DNA from: Vibrio pomeroyi
GTDB lineage: Bacteria > Pseudomonadota > Gammaproteobacteria > Enterobacterales > Vibrionaceae
DNA: 64,000 nucleotides
Direction of reading: 5' to 3'
Assembly: GCF_024347595.1 (NCBI RefSeq)
Contig: NZ_AP025507.1
Location: 1,550,001-1,614,000 of the forward strand
Part shown: positions 1-10,566 of the stretch, one piece after another
Position numbering within the stretch: position 1 is the first letter of the stretch
Layout: the number at the start of each line of letters is the position of its first letter
The notes under the pieces: generated by a model
Told to the model about the DNA's origin: nothing
The model's input: only the letters and a program-made list of their open reading frames with translations
Databases searched by the model: none
Position numbers and translations under genes: made by a program

Positions 1-1067
1 ATAAGAAGCTATTTGTCACGATTGAATCAGGTGCGGCTTCAGACATGGAAAACACCCGTGTCACCATCAATCTCAACTTCTTATCAACGCTGGATGTCTC
101 TGTTGCCAAGCTGAATAAACTTCACTGGAGCACACACAAAGATCACACGGCTAACACCGATGACTTAGCGAAAAGCGTTTTAAAAGATTACGGTTACTAC
201 GAGAGCCATTGGTTCCAATCGGGAGCGCAGGAACGCTTTCAAATTGAGCTCGACCTAAAAGCGAAGAACTTCCACACAGAGAAAACACGCTTCGATGGCA
301 AGCGATTACTGCTGTGCGCGAATACTCAAGTTCGTATCGATGTGATGAAGAAAATGCTCAGCAATTTGGGGCTGGATATCACCGAAATTCGCACCGCTAA
401 TGAGCTGTTCTCAGCGGCGAAAACATTTGGCGAATATGATGCAATCATGCTGACCGATACCTTTGAACCCAACAAGTTGCCTTCACTCAGCAAGACGGTC
501 AAATCCCAGCTTAAAAATCACCCTAATACCAAGCTATTGCTGTCGGTGACCAATACGCAACAAGCGCAAGAGTGCCATAGCTTCGTAGATAAGATCATTA
601 ACTCCCCTGCGATTCCTTATGAGTTCATTCCAAACCTACTCACCATTATGGAAGCAGAGGCATCAGAAGAACAGATGGAGAACAGCTCGTTCCTAATCGT
701 AGAGGATGATCGAGTTCAACAAATCTTACTCAAACGAATTTTGACCAAACAAGAGTACGAACCAGACACTGTCGGAGACGGTGCCGATGCCGTGAAGCAC
801 TTCATGAACCAACGTTCTGACATCATCTTCATGGACTGCATCATGCCGGGTATGGGTGGCATTGAGGCGACAAAACGCATTCGCCAGTTTGAACAAGAAA
901 ACGAAAAAAACCCTTGTACCATCATAGGTGCAACCGCATTGACCAGCAGTAACGAACACCAGGCTTGTATTGAAGCCGGAATGGATTACGTGATCAGCAA
1001 ACCTTATAAAAGCGACGAAATCATCAAGGTGATCAACAAGTATGTGGCGGTACAGAAACTTAACTAG
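1..1067 (+). CDS. hybrid histidine kinase, C-terminal part (5' end outside window)
   Basis: The reading frame is open from the left edge (frame beginning at base 3), so the first ATG at 45 is probably internal. The first ~30 visible residues look like the end of a HATPase domain. A receiver-like domain without a convincing phospho-Asp follows (starting KRLLLCANTQ). The last ~120 residues are a canonical receiver: acidic pair in FLIVEDD, phospho-acceptor Asp in IIFMDCIMPGMGG, conserved Thr in ATAL, conserved Lys in ISKPY. This is the output end of a membrane or cytoplasmic sensor kinase that passes phosphate His to Asp. It overlaps the following tolC-like gene by 26 bp, so it is probably co-expressed with the secretion genes. 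The input domain cannot be seen. Confidence 0.85.
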   Translation, partial: KKLFVTIESGAASDMENTRVTINLNFLSTLDVSVAKLNKLHWSTHKDHTANTDDLAKSVLKDYGYYESHWFQSGAQERFQIELDLKAKNFHTEKTRFDGKRLLLCANTQVRIDVMKKMLSNLGLDITEIRTANELFSAAKTFGEYDAIMLTDTFEPNKLPSLSKTVKSQLKNHPNTKLLLSVTNTQQAQECHSFVDKIINSPAIPYEFIPNLLTIMEAEASEEQMENSSFLIVEDDRVQQILLKRILTKQEYEPDTVGDGADAVKHFMNQRSDIIFMDCIMPGMGGIEATKRIRQFEQENEKNPCTIIGATALTSSNEHQACIEAGMDYVISKPYKSDEIIKVINKYVAVQKLN

Positions 1068-2466
1068 CAGCATTATTGCTGCGCTTACATTAAGCACCAT
1101 ATCTTCGGCATCGGCGACTACCTTGCTTGAGGCGGTAGAACTCGGCTTGCAGAACAGTCTTTCTCTTCGCGCGAGTGATAAAGGGGTCGAAGAGAACGAG
1201 TACAACATTGGTATCAGCCGCTCAAAATTTCTTCCTTCCCTGAATGGTGCTGCCGATACCACATGGAATGAAAATGAAACCTTGCTATCAAGTGTGCCTG
1301 ATGAAACTTCAAGCTATAACTCGAACAGCTACAGCCTTTCCCTTTCTCAATCGATCTTTAATCTGGGCGATATTTTCAAGTATGGGACTGCAAAACTAGA
1401 CTTCAATATTGAAGAGATTAAACACGAGAACAAAATCCAAAGCACGATTTCAGAAATCGGCTCTCAGTACTTTGAGTACTTGAAAAACAATGCACAAATT
1501 AAAGCGACCAAGGTGGAGCTTAAGTCGTCTAAAACACGTGAGCATCAGATGCGACGCAATGTGGAGCTCGGCAATACAGCCGCCAGTGAGCTCTACGAAG
1601 TGATCGCTCAAAAAGAAGGCGTATCGAATCGATTGAGAACCTTACAGAAAGACCGTCGTGTCATTCTCAACGGCCTATCGATTCAGATTCAATACCCTAT
1701 CACTCCGTCACAAGATATCTACGAAAGTGTGCCTTTAAAAGAGATAAACGAGACCGAGCAACGCTCAATCATGGATCAAGCGTTAAAGCTCAACAACGAC
1801 TTGTTAGTGGCTAAGAAAAACGTAGAGAGAAGCCGCAGAAGCTTAAAAGAGAGCGGTTCGAACTTCTTACCTACTGTGTCGCTTTCAGCCAGTTATCGTC
1901 ATGATGACGCCAATAACTACGACAAAACCGACATCACAGCGACAGGTGAAAGTAACTCAACCAGCGTTGGCTTAAACCTAGCCGTGCCTATTTTGTCTGG
2001 GGGCTCTGATTACTACGGTTATCAAAAATCATCGACTGCGATCGAGCGTACCGAGCTGCTTTACCAAGACTCTCTTTACACAACACGTAACAGCGTGAAT
2101 ACCGCAGTGCTCAACATTAATGATTTCTCGCAATCTATCAGCAGTTACGAAAACATCATTCGCGCCAACTATGCTTCTTACAAAGGGATCCAAAGGGCTT
2201 ACCAGTTAGGAACGCGTACCATCACCGATCTACTTGCCGCGGAAAGTAAACTGTTCAGCGCTTTAAGAGACTACGAAAGCGCACGATACGACTACATCAT
2301 AGAGACCATTAAGCTTGAACAAACAAAAGGCGTACTCTCGATTCAATCTATCGAAAGCATCATGCAACTAATGAGCGATATCGAAGGTCGCGATAATCAA
2401 GAACTCGTGCCTAAACATCTTCTTTCGACGGATTCATTGAAGAAAGGAGGCCTTAATGCAAACTGA
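1042..2466 (+). CDS. TolC-family outer-membrane efflux/type I secretion protein
   Basis: 474 aa, the usual TolC size. A signal peptide ends near TISSASA, followed by the TolC-type start LLEAVELGLQNSLSLRASD and the internally duplicated coiled-coil/barrel pattern (second repeat near SIMDQALKLNNDLLVAKKNV, and the typical RAYQLGTRTITDLLAAESKL close to the end). It should form the trimeric outer-membrane duct of a type I secretion or efflux machine. The start at 1042 lies inside the end of the sensor kinase and has an AAGGTGA about 10 bases upstream. The end overlaps the next ABC gene by 11 bp. Together with the two ABC proteins it gives two parts of a type I system; the membrane-fusion (HlyD/LapC) partner is not in the window. 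Confidence 0.9.
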   Translation: MWRYRNLTSSIIAALTLSTISSASATTLLEAVELGLQNSLSLRASDKGVEENEYNIGISRSKFLPSLNGAADTTWNENETLLSSVPDETSSYNSNSYSLSLSQSIFNLGDIFKYGTAKLDFNIEEIKHENKIQSTISEIGSQYFEYLKNNAQIKATKVELKSSKTREHQMRRNVELGNTAASELYEVIAQKEGVSNRLRTLQKDRRVILNGLSIQIQYPITPSQDIYESVPLKEINETEQRSIMDQALKLNNDLLVAKKNVERSRRSLKESGSNFLPTVSLSASYRHDDANNYDKTDITATGESNSTSVGLNLAVPILSGGSDYYGYQKSSTAIERTELLYQDSLYTTRNSVNTAVLNINDFSQSISSYENIIRANYASYKGIQRAYQLGTRTITDLLAAESKLFSALRDYESARYDYIIETIKLEQTKGVLSIQSIESIMQLMSDIEGRDNQELVPKHLLSTDSLKKGGLNAN

Positions 2467-4042
2467 GCAGTTTTCTCAAAAGATCAATATGGCAGATAAG
2501 TGTTATCTGACTTTCTCTACGATAATTTCCACCCTGTTTGGCTTGGTTTTGCCCTTCTCTATTCTGATCATTTTTGACCGAGTATTACCCAACCAAGCAC
2601 AAGATACCTTGTTCTTATTGTTCGCGATTATCTTGATTTCTATCTTCCTCGACTACCATCTGAAAAGTCAGGAAGAGAAGATATCTTCCGTCATCATGAG
2701 GCAGTTTGAAACTAACCTAACCAACAAGGTATTCCAATCCATCTGTTTGGCTGAAATCTCTAAATTCCGTCGTTTAGAACCGGGCGAATACCTTGAGCGA
2801 ATCTCAACCATTCCAGAGCTTAAAACCTTCTTTGGTGGCGAATCGGTTCGAGCGCTGATTAACCTAGCCGTCAGTGTTATTACCATCCTCATTATTGGCC
2901 TAATTAACATATGGGCTGGCGTGACACTTCTGATTGCCTCTCTAATCTTAGCCATTTTCGCTTGGAGCCTTTCTAAACAGAAGATTGGCAGCTTACAGAA
3001 TAAGTCTGATATCGAAGGCTTAACCACTTCCAAAATCATTGAGATCATCTCTAGCCCGCTGGATATCAAAGCTCGAAACATGGAATACCGCGTTGAAAGC
3101 TTAATGACTCAAATGGTTGAAGAGCGTGAAGTAGAGAACATCAAATATGAGCAGATTGAATCGAACTTCGGCCTAATATTGGCGCTGATTCAACAGCTTT
3201 CTATTGCTTGTGTTGTTGTGGTTTTGGCAACAGCGGTAATCAATATGGAATCGAGCCAAGGCATCATGGCTGCAATCATCATGCTGACCAACCGTTACTT
3301 CGCGCCCTACCAACAAGTGATGCGTACTGCGAGCCGATGGGAACTCAACAAGCTCCACATACAGCGTATCGCTGAGCTTCTTGAACTGGCAGCTTCTGTT
3401 GAGCACCAACATGAGACAACAGAGGTTGAACGGATCTCTGTTAAGTATTCGGAAAAGCAGCGCATCGAGTTCGAGCTCGGCCAAGCCTATTTACTGACAG
3501 GGAAAAGTGGCTCAGGTAAGACCCACCTTGCCAATTGCATTACGAGACAAAACAGTGATAGCAAGCTCGATATCATGATTAACGACACGCCTCTTGATGA
3601 TGTTAACTATAACGTTTGGCGTAACAGTGTGCTGATGGTCGATAAAACAAGCTCGTTCGTAGAAGGAACCATTATCGATAACCTCACTTGTTTCCGACCA
3701 AGCTTGAACAATACGGCTTTTGCCCTATGTGAAACTATGAACATCAAGGCTCAAATCGATGGGCTGCCTGCAGGTTTCTATACCGAACTCAAAGGTCACA
3801 TGCGCAATCCATTCTCACGCCAAGTTGGTTACGCGCTGTTATTAGTAAGAGCCCTACTCGCGAGCAAACGTGTATTGATATTCGATGACATTGATTGCGT
3901 CTTTGATGAAGAGTTTGCACGCGTTGTACTCACCAGTACCGCCTATCGTGCCAATGACAAGATCTTAATCATCGCCAGTAACAAGATGGATAAACTTAAC
4001 CACCGCCTCAAACGTGTCAAACTTACGGGAGGTGACCAATGA
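2456..4042 (+). CDS. type I secretion ABC transporter half, degenerate ATPase
   Basis: 528 aa: an ABC type-1 membrane domain (several hydrophobic segments, residues ~20-290) followed by a short nucleotide-binding domain. Walker A is intact (LTGKSGSGKTH, ~residue 350). Other motifs are not: the LSGGQ signature reads FSRQVGY, Walker B ends IFDDID (Asp where the catalytic Glu belongs), and the switch His is Asn (IIASNK). It lacks the C39-like N-terminal domain that its partner has. It overlaps tolC by 11 bp and the next ABC gene by 4 bp, so the two ABC proteins are probably made in equal amounts and form a heterodimer, as RtxB/RtxE do for the Vibrio RTX toxin (known of that system; inferred here). 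Likely poor at ATP hydrolysis. Confidence 0.85.
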   Translation: MQTEQFSQKINMADKCYLTFSTIISTLFGLVLPFSILIIFDRVLPNQAQDTLFLLFAIILISIFLDYHLKSQEEKISSVIMRQFETNLTNKVFQSICLAEISKFRRLEPGEYLERISTIPELKTFFGGESVRALINLAVSVITILIIGLINIWAGVTLLIASLILAIFAWSLSKQKIGSLQNKSDIEGLTTSKIIEIISSPLDIKARNMEYRVESLMTQMVEEREVENIKYEQIESNFGLILALIQQLSIACVVVVLATAVINMESSQGIMAAIIMLTNRYFAPYQQVMRTASRWELNKLHIQRIAELLELAASVEHQHETTEVERISVKYSEKQRIEFELGQAYLLTGKSGSGKTHLANCITRQNSDSKLDIMINDTPLDDVNYNVWRNSVLMVDKTSSFVEGTIIDNLTCFRPSLNNTAFALCETMNIKAQIDGLPAGFYTELKGHMRNPFSRQVGYALLLVRALLASKRVLIFDDIDCVFDEEFARVVLTSTAYRANDKILIIASNKMDKLNHRLKRVKLTGGDQ

Positions 4043-6177
4043 GTATCCTAGTTGACTTCAATAACGTTCCGCAGCGTGTCTTAGATTTCGAAGCGAGCGG
4101 ATATGACGAACGCTACAGTCAATCGCCGCTGATTAGAGGTTTGGCATACACCTTGATAGCACTCGAGTGGGAAGGTACGCCCGCTATACTCAGTGACGCT
4201 TTCATTCCGAAACCAAAAGATGGTGACAGTTTTACAGCAACCATCGAGCGCCTTGGATACCGTTGTGATGTAACCAAACTAAAAACACTCGAAAAGATTG
4301 ATAAGCACCCTCACCCATGCTTTATCGAGATAGAAAACCTCAGTGCTATCTTCTTGGGTACCAAAGACGGAAAACTGCTTCTGTTTGACTACACGAACAA
4401 CAACACCATTGAATACCCAATGTGTAAGAAGCCGTGCTTGTTGATTGCGATCAGCGAATATTCTCGTTTATTCCGTGAACCACCACCGGAGTCGCAAGAC
4501 AGAAGTAACTGGATTAAATACGCTTTCTACCGTTACAACAATGAATTGAAGAGTCTGATTATTCTCAGCTTCGTGATCAGCATCTTAGGTGCATTACAGC
4601 CATTCTTCATCATGAGTGTCTATAACTTCGCACTGACTTCGAGCTCTCAAGCCACGCTATATTGGCTGACCCTATTTGCCGTGATTGTCGGCTTCTCGGA
4701 ATACTTCTTCAAAAAGATGCGAGTCAACATCATAGCCACCTCCGGTAAAGATCTCGCGGTGCATATATCTCAAGCCGTAATATCGAAACTGCTTTGGCTG
4801 CCCTACGCAATGACCTCAACCGCAGGGGTTTCGTCTCAATTAGCTCGTCTGAAAGATATCGATACCTTCCGCCGCTTAGTGACCGCAGAATCGACCCTTA
4901 GTTACTTTGATATGCCGTTTGTTATTGTCTTCATCATTGCGATTGCTCTAATGTCTGGCACCGCTGCTCTTGTGGTGATGGGCGGCTTAATCTTGATGTT
5001 GGTGTTCTGTATTTACTCTCGTTATATCTACTCACAAGCCACATCCAAAAGCTCACGCGCCAACGCCATGGTCTCTTACCAATGGAATGAGATTCTCCGT
5101 GGTATCAAGACCATTCAAGGCTTACCTTTGCTACGTGTCGTTCAATCGCGATTCAGTGCGTCACACTCACAAAGTACCAGCGATGCCGAGAACGTTGCCG
5201 TCACCAACAGTAAAATTCAGGCTGCGGGCGGCAGTTTAATTCAGGTAATTGGTACGGCAAGTATCGTGACTGCCGTCATTGGCGTAATGGAAGGCACCTC
5301 AGATGCGGGAGCCATGCTCGCGACCGTTATTCTGGTTTGGAAAGCGTTAGGTCCAATAATGGGCATCTATAACTCAATTTCTAAGTTTCAATCCATCAAG
5401 GCTTCATCCGCACAGATAAACAACTTGATGTCGATGAATGACGATAAGCTGACTTTAGAGAAAAGCCCACCTATTCGTCTATTTCAAGGCAGCATTGTGG
5501 GCAGTGGTGTCAGCCATCGTTACACAGGCGCAGCGACCGGATTAACTAACCTCGGTTTCAAGATACCGCCAAGTGCAAAAGTCGTTATTTGCGGCCCGAC
5601 TGGCTGCGGAAAAACCACACTCATATCGATCATCGCTGGTTTAGAAGACCGCTATCAGGGTGCTGTGTCTGTCGATGGCTATAACATCAAGCAGTTCAAC
5701 AGTTATCGCTATCGCACATCGATTAACTACATCCCTTTCAATCTGCATATTTTTGAAGGTTCTTTGGAAACAAACTTCATTCTGCATGATGGGCTCATTC
5801 CCACAGAGAAAATGCAGGAGATGGTGAGCTTCTTCGAGTTAGATGAATGGCTACCAGAGGGATTGGCAACTCAGTTAAGTGTCGATAAATGCAAAAGCCT
5901 TCCCAATGGCATTCAGCAAAAGCTGCGCTTGGCGCTTGGCTTAGGTAACTGTGAGCAATCTCTGATAATCATTGATGAACCCTTCAACGGGGCTGAAAAT
6001 GAAAACGCACAGTACTTCAACCGCTTGTTCAGTGATAAGTTGCTGAATAAAACCGTCATTTTTTCGACCAATGATCCCGGTTTGATCGCGACTTCTAACA
6101 TGAGTTTGGTTCTCGAACCCGATGGGAATTTGAAATATTTTGGCTTAACAGACAAATACTTAAACAGTTTAAGTTAA
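4039..6177 (+). CDS. type I secretion ABC transporter with C39-like N-terminal domain
   Basis: 712 aa, the LapB/HlyB layout: residues ~1-145 resemble a C39 peptidase-like domain (pattern near PCFIEIENLSAIFLGTKDGK) but show no catalytic Cys in the expected place, so it would be a substrate-docking and not a cleaving domain. Membrane domain ~165-440, nucleotide-binding domain ~470-700. Walker A GPTGCGKTT and Walker B IIIDEP are intact with the catalytic Glu; the signature is changed to LPNGIQQK and the switch His to Asn (FSTND). It starts in a 4-bp overlap with the preceding ABC gene. Likely the more active half of a heterodimeric exporter. The substrate is not visible; a large adhesin or RTX protein would be the family expectation. 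Confidence 0.88.
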   Translation: MSILVDFNNVPQRVLDFEASGYDERYSQSPLIRGLAYTLIALEWEGTPAILSDAFIPKPKDGDSFTATIERLGYRCDVTKLKTLEKIDKHPHPCFIEIENLSAIFLGTKDGKLLLFDYTNNNTIEYPMCKKPCLLIAISEYSRLFREPPPESQDRSNWIKYAFYRYNNELKSLIILSFVISILGALQPFFIMSVYNFALTSSSQATLYWLTLFAVIVGFSEYFFKKMRVNIIATSGKDLAVHISQAVISKLLWLPYAMTSTAGVSSQLARLKDIDTFRRLVTAESTLSYFDMPFVIVFIIAIALMSGTAALVVMGGLILMLVFCIYSRYIYSQATSKSSRANAMVSYQWNEILRGIKTIQGLPLLRVVQSRFSASHSQSTSDAENVAVTNSKIQAAGGSLIQVIGTASIVTAVIGVMEGTSDAGAMLATVILVWKALGPIMGIYNSISKFQSIKASSAQINNLMSMNDDKLTLEKSPPIRLFQGSIVGSGVSHRYTGAATGLTNLGFKIPPSAKVVICGPTGCGKTTLISIIAGLEDRYQGAVSVDGYNIKQFNSYRYRTSINYIPFNLHIFEGSLETNFILHDGLIPTEKMQEMVSFFELDEWLPEGLATQLSVDKCKSLPNGIQQKLRLALGLGNCEQSLIIIDEPFNGAENENAQYFNRLFSDKLLNKTVIFSTNDPGLIATSNMSLVLEPDGNLKYFGLTDKYLNSLS

Positions 6178-6225
6178 ACACGACCTTGCTTATTCACAAA
6201 TTACTCGTTAGATAAATGGATGTAA

Positions 6226-6254
6226 TTGACAAAAACATAAGTGAGAGAGATGAT
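6226..6254 (+). promoter_or_regulatory. possible sigma-70 promoter of the 124-aa gene
   Basis: Perfect -35 TTGACA at 6226-6231, 17-bp spacer, then GATGAT at 6249-6254 (4 of 6 to TATAAT), about 30 bp before the start codon at 6287. Judged by eye only. Confidence 0.35.
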
Positions 6255-6286
6255 TCGATCTAGAATCACCCATAACAAGGAAGCCA

Positions 6287-6661
6287 ATGTACACATTCGT
6301 TGCAGACAAGCTTGATGTAGCCTACTTATCCGCAATTCCTGAAAACCACCAGCTTCAGGAGTGCGATGTACCTGAAGAAGAGATAGAACTTCGAGAGATC
6401 GTTGAGGTTTGGTATGAGTGCGCCTTCCTACCCGCTTTCAATCTTCAAAAAATCGATATCGAAAACAAAGCAGAACTGACCGTCGTGCAAATGCATGTAT
6501 TAAGCAATGACACAAGCACGCTCGCCTTCCTGCTCAAAAACAGGGTATACCGCGCGGCATTGAACAGAATGCTTGGTGTTTGGACGTTAGAACCTTCTGC
6601 AAAAACCGTGTTAGAACAACTTCTGTTTGAATTAAGTCTCGATAAAAAACGCCCCCATTAG
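6287..6661 (+). CDS. hypothetical protein, 124 aa
   Basis: I do not recognise this protein. It is soluble by composition, acidic, without a signal peptide or membrane segment, and predicted mostly helical. It has an AAGGAAG SD about 7 bases before the ATG and its own promoter-like sequence, so it is probably real. It sits between the secretion operon and a large hybrid kinase; nothing in its sequence shows which it serves. Confidence 0.6.
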   Translation: MYTFVADKLDVAYLSAIPENHQLQECDVPEEEIELREIVEVWYECAFLPAFNLQKIDIENKAELTVVQMHVLSNDTSTLAFLLKNRVYRAALNRMLGVWTLEPSAKTVLEQLLFELSLDKKRPH

Positions 6662-6875
6662 CGCGTCTTTTAAGTTATTCATCAATAAGCATAAAAAACA
6701 AACCGACTATCAATCGCTATAATTTGCTACAAAGAGAACCTATTTCAAAATAAGCTCTGGAATCACAAGAACTTATACCCCTCCCACACTTCCACTAAAT
6801 TTACAGTTTCAAAGTTTCCATATCAGCATTTTTATTCTACTGTTTTTATATAAAAACAGTTGGATGGATCCTTAT

Positions 6876-9800
6876 ATGGCGATTACGGTCTGGAATAACC
6901 TTTCAGTCAAACATAAACTCTTTGGCTTAGTTCTACTTCCCATTTCATTACTGCTCTTCCTTGCTGGCAGACAAGCTTACATTTTAACGACCCAGTTAAC
7001 CGATTTTGAACGAACCAATCAGTTATCTGTATACCTGCAAGATATTTCGGTTCTATATCGGAGTACTCTAGCTTCTAGCCCTGAAGAATTCGCAACGCAA
7101 AGCAGTCAGGTAAAGGCAGAGTTAAAAACGCTGTCACCCATCATTTTTTTAGATGCTTCTGATGATATGAATCAACTGGTGGCGGACTTCAGTGAAGCAA
7201 CCCTATCCACGATGGAAGCGACTGACACTTACGATAAGTTGGACGCCCTTGAATGGCAGAGTGATTTATACAAGCAGCTGTTGCTTGAGATAGAAAAAGT
7301 CCCGTTCGAAAATACCAAGCGCGAAATTCAGCAACACCTCACCGCATTACAACAACTTGAATGGTTGATGTTCTGGTCGAACGAAGAGTTCAAACTGGGC
7401 ACTTCACTGATTGAGATATTCCAAACCAGCCAAGAATACGACCCAGAGCTTGCTGAACAGATCGAAACCTTGAGTGAAAGACAACAACTGTTCCTCGAAC
7501 GCTTTGTATCCTTGAATGCTAACGAACATCAAGTGTCATTGATGGTTGAGGTATTTAGAAACGATGTGTTTGCTCAGAGCCAAGAGATCAGAAACGCACT
7601 GCTTGACCTAAACGCCATTAGCCAACTGACACCGCAAGAAGTTTCTGTTGGGTTAGAAGCGATGAGCGCTCGACTCAGCTTATTACAAAGCCTAGGCAAT
7701 GTTATCAAGCAAGAGTTCCAACAAGAGGTTGAGCAAGCCATCTCAGACGCACAAGTACAACGAACACTGTTTATCTCCATCGTTGCCCTACTCGCTACCA
7801 TTGTCATGGGGTTAACCTTGAGCTTAGCAAGACAAGTAACTAACAACCTAGGCTTAGTACTTAAGTTCTTAAAAAGTGAAAACGATGAAAAACGCCCTTC
7901 TTTAGACAAGCTGATTCAGGGTAAAGACGAACTCAGCCTATTTGCTCAACAAGTCGAACGCCTAACGATTGAGAGAGAACACGCGAAGGAAAGGTTAACG
8001 CTTGCTAAAGAAGATGCAGAGCGCGCCAAGGAAGACGCGGAAGAAGCGAAAGACCACGCGATACAAGCCAGTAAAGCCAAAAGTAGCTTCTTGGCTAATA
8101 TGTCACACGAAATTCGTACCCCATTGAACGGGGTTATCGGTATTTCAGAAATCCTGTCGGACACACCGCTGACACCGACACAACGCGATTATGTCGATAC
8201 CATTGAGACCTCATCTCAGCTGCTACTCAGCCTTATCAACGACATTTTGGACTTCTCTAAGATTGAGTCTGGCATGTTATTGATTAGTCCGCATTCAGCG
8301 TCGATTCGAGAATCCATTTACGACATCGCTTCGATTGTTGCACCTAAAGCAAAAGAGCAGAAAATATCAGTCAACGTCGATATTAGCCCCGATACCCCTG
8401 CTCGTGTGATGATCGATGACCACCGCTTAAGACAGATCTTGATGAACTTTATGTCGAACGCGGTGAAATTCACGGCCGAAGGTGGTGTAACGCTATCAAT
8501 CAAGACTCTTGAACAGTCTGACGACAATGTGACTATTCGATTTGCAGTGCGCGATACCGGAATTGGTATCGACAAACAACAACAGAAACAGATATTCGAA
8601 CCGTTCGCTCAAGAAGATGATTCAACGACCAGACAATTCGGTGGTACCGGCCTTGGTCTTGCTATCAGTACTCAGCTTGTTGAACTTATGGGTGGCCAAA
8701 TTCAACTTGATTCAGTCAAAGGAGAAGGCAGTTGCTTCTATTTCGACCTAGCGCTCCCTGTTGATTTACCACTTCCAAAACCGAGCACCGCAACGGCAAA
8801 CATCTACATTCTAGGTAACGAGAACATGCTTTCTGAACGCATAGAAAGCGACCTTAACCTGTATGGTTTGAAAGTCACTCAACAAACAAACAGTGCAGAC
8901 ACCATCAATGAGCAAATCTCAGCCAAAAAACACGACAAGCCAATCACGGTCATTTTTGCTGAAGACGATTCATTCCAAGCGAGTGACTATTCAGACAATC
9001 TAGATAAGCTCCACAAGAGTGGCGCGACGATTTGTTTAATTCGCTCGTTCCTAAGTGACCCTGCCGATATCGGCCACTGCATTACAGCTCAAGTATCACA
9101 GCCCCTGCTCGGCTTACGCTTGATCAAAGCGATTGAACTGTGTGATACACAAGGCTTAGCTGAGCTGTCAGAAACCAACCAACAAACTACGACCATTCAA
9201 CACAAAATCCTTATCGTCGAAGACAACAAGATCAACCAGAAAATTGCCGGGCTTCACGTAGGGAAAAGTGGCTTCGAATTTGAGTTTGCGAATAACGGTC
9301 AAGAAGCCGTAGACATGTTTACCGCAAACCCACATTACGCCGCGATTCTTATGGACTGTATGATGCCCGTCATGGATGGCTTCGAAGCAACAGGCAACAT
9401 CCGCCGCGTAGAAAAAGAGACCAATGCCACGCGCCGTATCCCTATCATCGCGCTCACCGCCAGTGTGATTGATGACGATATTCAAAAGTGTTTCGACGTG
9501 GGTATGGACGACTACGTACCAAAACCATTCAAGTTCGAGATGTTGAAAGAGAAAGTGCTGGCCGCTGTAGAAGCGATGCCACTGCCTGCTACACATAACG
9601 CGCCAGCAGCATCAACAAGCTCAACGGTTACCCCTATTCATAGCGCACAAGCAGCCAAGCAAACACTGCCAGAGCAAGCTGAGCTTAACGTCGTGCCGAG
9701 CAAGTCTGAGAAAATCCTTTTGGTTGAGGACAATCGCGTGAACCAGAAAGTTGCTTCAGTCATGCTCAAAAAGGCCGGTTACGCCTTTGAAATTGCAGAC

Positions 9801-10079
9801 AACGGGCAAATCGCTGTTGATATGTATCAGAATGACAGCAGCTTCGACATTATTTTAATGGACTGCATGATGCCGGTGATGGATGGCTTCACCGCCACTA
9901 AGGAGATTCGAGAACACGAGAAAAACCTAGGCTTAAGCAAGACTCCTATTATCGCGTTAACCGCCAGTGTTATCGATGATGATATTCAAAAGTGCTTTGA
10001 TTCCGGAATGGATGGGTACGTAGCGAAGCCCGTAAGAAAAGAAAAACTATTCCACCAAATAGAAAGTGCGACTTGTTAG
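6876..10079 (+). CDS. membrane hybrid histidine kinase with two active receivers
   Basis: About 1067 aa. TM1 near residues 15-35, a long helical periplasmic region (to ~300; resembles NIT-type sensor domains, not certain), TM2, a charged coiled coil rich in [15 protein letters not shown], HisKA (H in [15 protein letters not shown], ~410), HATPase (N box [26 protein letters not shown]), then a degenerate receiver-like stretch (~640-770) and two intact receivers with identical [13 protein letters not shown] cores (~830 and ~1000), which look like a tandem duplication. The ATG at 6864 is also possible; 6876 has the better spaced GGATGGA upstream. The following PBP-like gene begins 9 bp after the stop and has its own AGGAG, so they are one operon. 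No DNA-binding output is adjacent, so phosphate probably goes to a separate phosphotransfer protein. Confidence 0.9.
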   Translation: MAITVWNNLSVKHKLFGLVLLPISLLLFLAGRQAYILTTQLTDFERTNQLSVYLQDISVLYRSTLASSPEEFATQSSQVKAELKTLSPIIFLDASDDMNQLVADFSEATLSTMEATDTYDKLDALEWQSDLYKQLLLEIEKVPFENTKREIQQHLTALQQLEWLMFWSNEEFKLGTSLIEIFQTSQEYDPELAEQIETLSERQQLFLERFVSLNANEHQVSLMVEVFRNDVFAQSQEIRNALLDLNAISQLTPQEVSVGLEAMSARLSLLQSLGNVIKQEFQQEVEQAISDAQVQRTLFISIVALLATIVMGLTLSLARQVTNNLGLVLKFLKSENDEKRPSLDKLIQGKDELSLFAQQVERLTIEREHAKERLTLAKEDAERAKEDAEEAKDHAIQASKAKSSFLANMSHEIRTPLNGVIGISEILSDTPLTPTQRDYVDTIETSSQLLLSLINDILDFSKIESGMLLISPHSASIRESIYDIASIVAPKAKEQKISVNVDISPDTPARVMIDDHRLRQILMNFMSNAVKFTAEGGVTLSIKTLEQSDDNVTIRFAVRDTGIGIDKQQQKQIFEPFAQEDDSTTRQFGGTGLGLAISTQLVELMGGQIQLDSVKGEGSCFYFDLALPVDLPLPKPSTATANIYILGNENMLSERIESDLNLYGLKVTQQTNSADTINEQISAKKHDKPITVIFAEDDSFQASDYSDNLDKLHKSGATICLIRSFLSDPADIGHCITAQVSQPLLGLRLIKAIELCDTQGLAELSETNQQTTTIQHKILIVEDNKINQKIAGLHVGKSGFEFEFANNGQEAVDMFTANPHYAAILMDCMMPVMDGFEATGNIRRVEKETNATRRIPIIALTASVIDDDIQKCFDVGMDDYVPKPFKFEMLKEKVLAAVEAMPLPATHNAPAASTSSTVTPIHSAQAAKQTLPEQAELNVVPSKSEKILLVEDNRVNQKVASVMLKKAGYAFEIADNGQIAVDMYQNDSSFDIILMDCMMPVMDGFTATKEIREHEKNLGLSKTPIIALTASVIDDDIQKCFDSGMDGYVAKPVRKEKLFHQIESATC

Positions 10080-10088
10080 GAGAAACCA

Positions 10089-10565
10089 ATGGATTGGATC
10101 AAAACAATTAAAACACTCTCGAGCAGAGCGCTGTTACCCACAGTAATAGGGTTGTTAGGAAGCTTGCTTCTTCTCAGCCCCGCTCATGCTGCAGAAGATT
10201 ACGCCATATTCTCTTTAGACTCTGGGTTTGAAGAGATATCAATCAACAAAGCGAGAAAGTTATATCGAGGTAAAACCAAACGTCTCAACGGCAAGCGTGT
10301 AGAACTGTCTGATTGGCCTGAAAACAGCGCCGAAAGAGAGGCATTTTATCAGCTTCTACTTGGGAAGAACGCCGCTCAAATGAACGCACACTGGGCTGGT
10401 TTATCTTTTTCAGGAAAAGCTCGTTATCCAAGAGAAATCAAAACGGCTTCAACCGACAGTTTGGTCGACTGGCTAGACGACAAACCAAACCGTATTGGTT
10501 ACTCCCCACTCTCTTCGGTTCCTCAAAATGCCAACGTTCTCTACGTTATAAGTTCGGAGAAATAA
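10089..10565 (+). CDS. small periplasmic PBP-like protein (PstS-like fold)
   Basis: 158 aa with an N-terminal signal peptide ending near SPAHAAED. The body (ISINKARKLYRGKTKRLNGK, then a GYSPL element) matches the short phosphate-ABC-type substrate-binding family (PBP_like) without any ABC permease nearby. It is clearly homologous to the minus-strand protein at 11732-12142: both have (K)L(Y/F).GK, an AFY/AFH helix, W..L.F(S/T)GKA and IGY. It lies 9 bp after the hybrid kinase and 1 bp before the barrel gene, so it probably presents a ligand to the kinase's periplasmic domain or works with the barrel. Ligand unknown. Confidence 0.75.
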   Translation: MDWIKTIKTLSSRALLPTVIGLLGSLLLLSPAHAAEDYAIFSLDSGFEEISINKARKLYRGKTKRLNGKRVELSDWPENSAEREAFYQLLLGKNAAQMNAHWAGLSFSGKARYPREIKTASTDSLVDWLDDKPNRIGYSPLSSVPQNANVLYVISSEK

Positions 10566-10566
10566 T

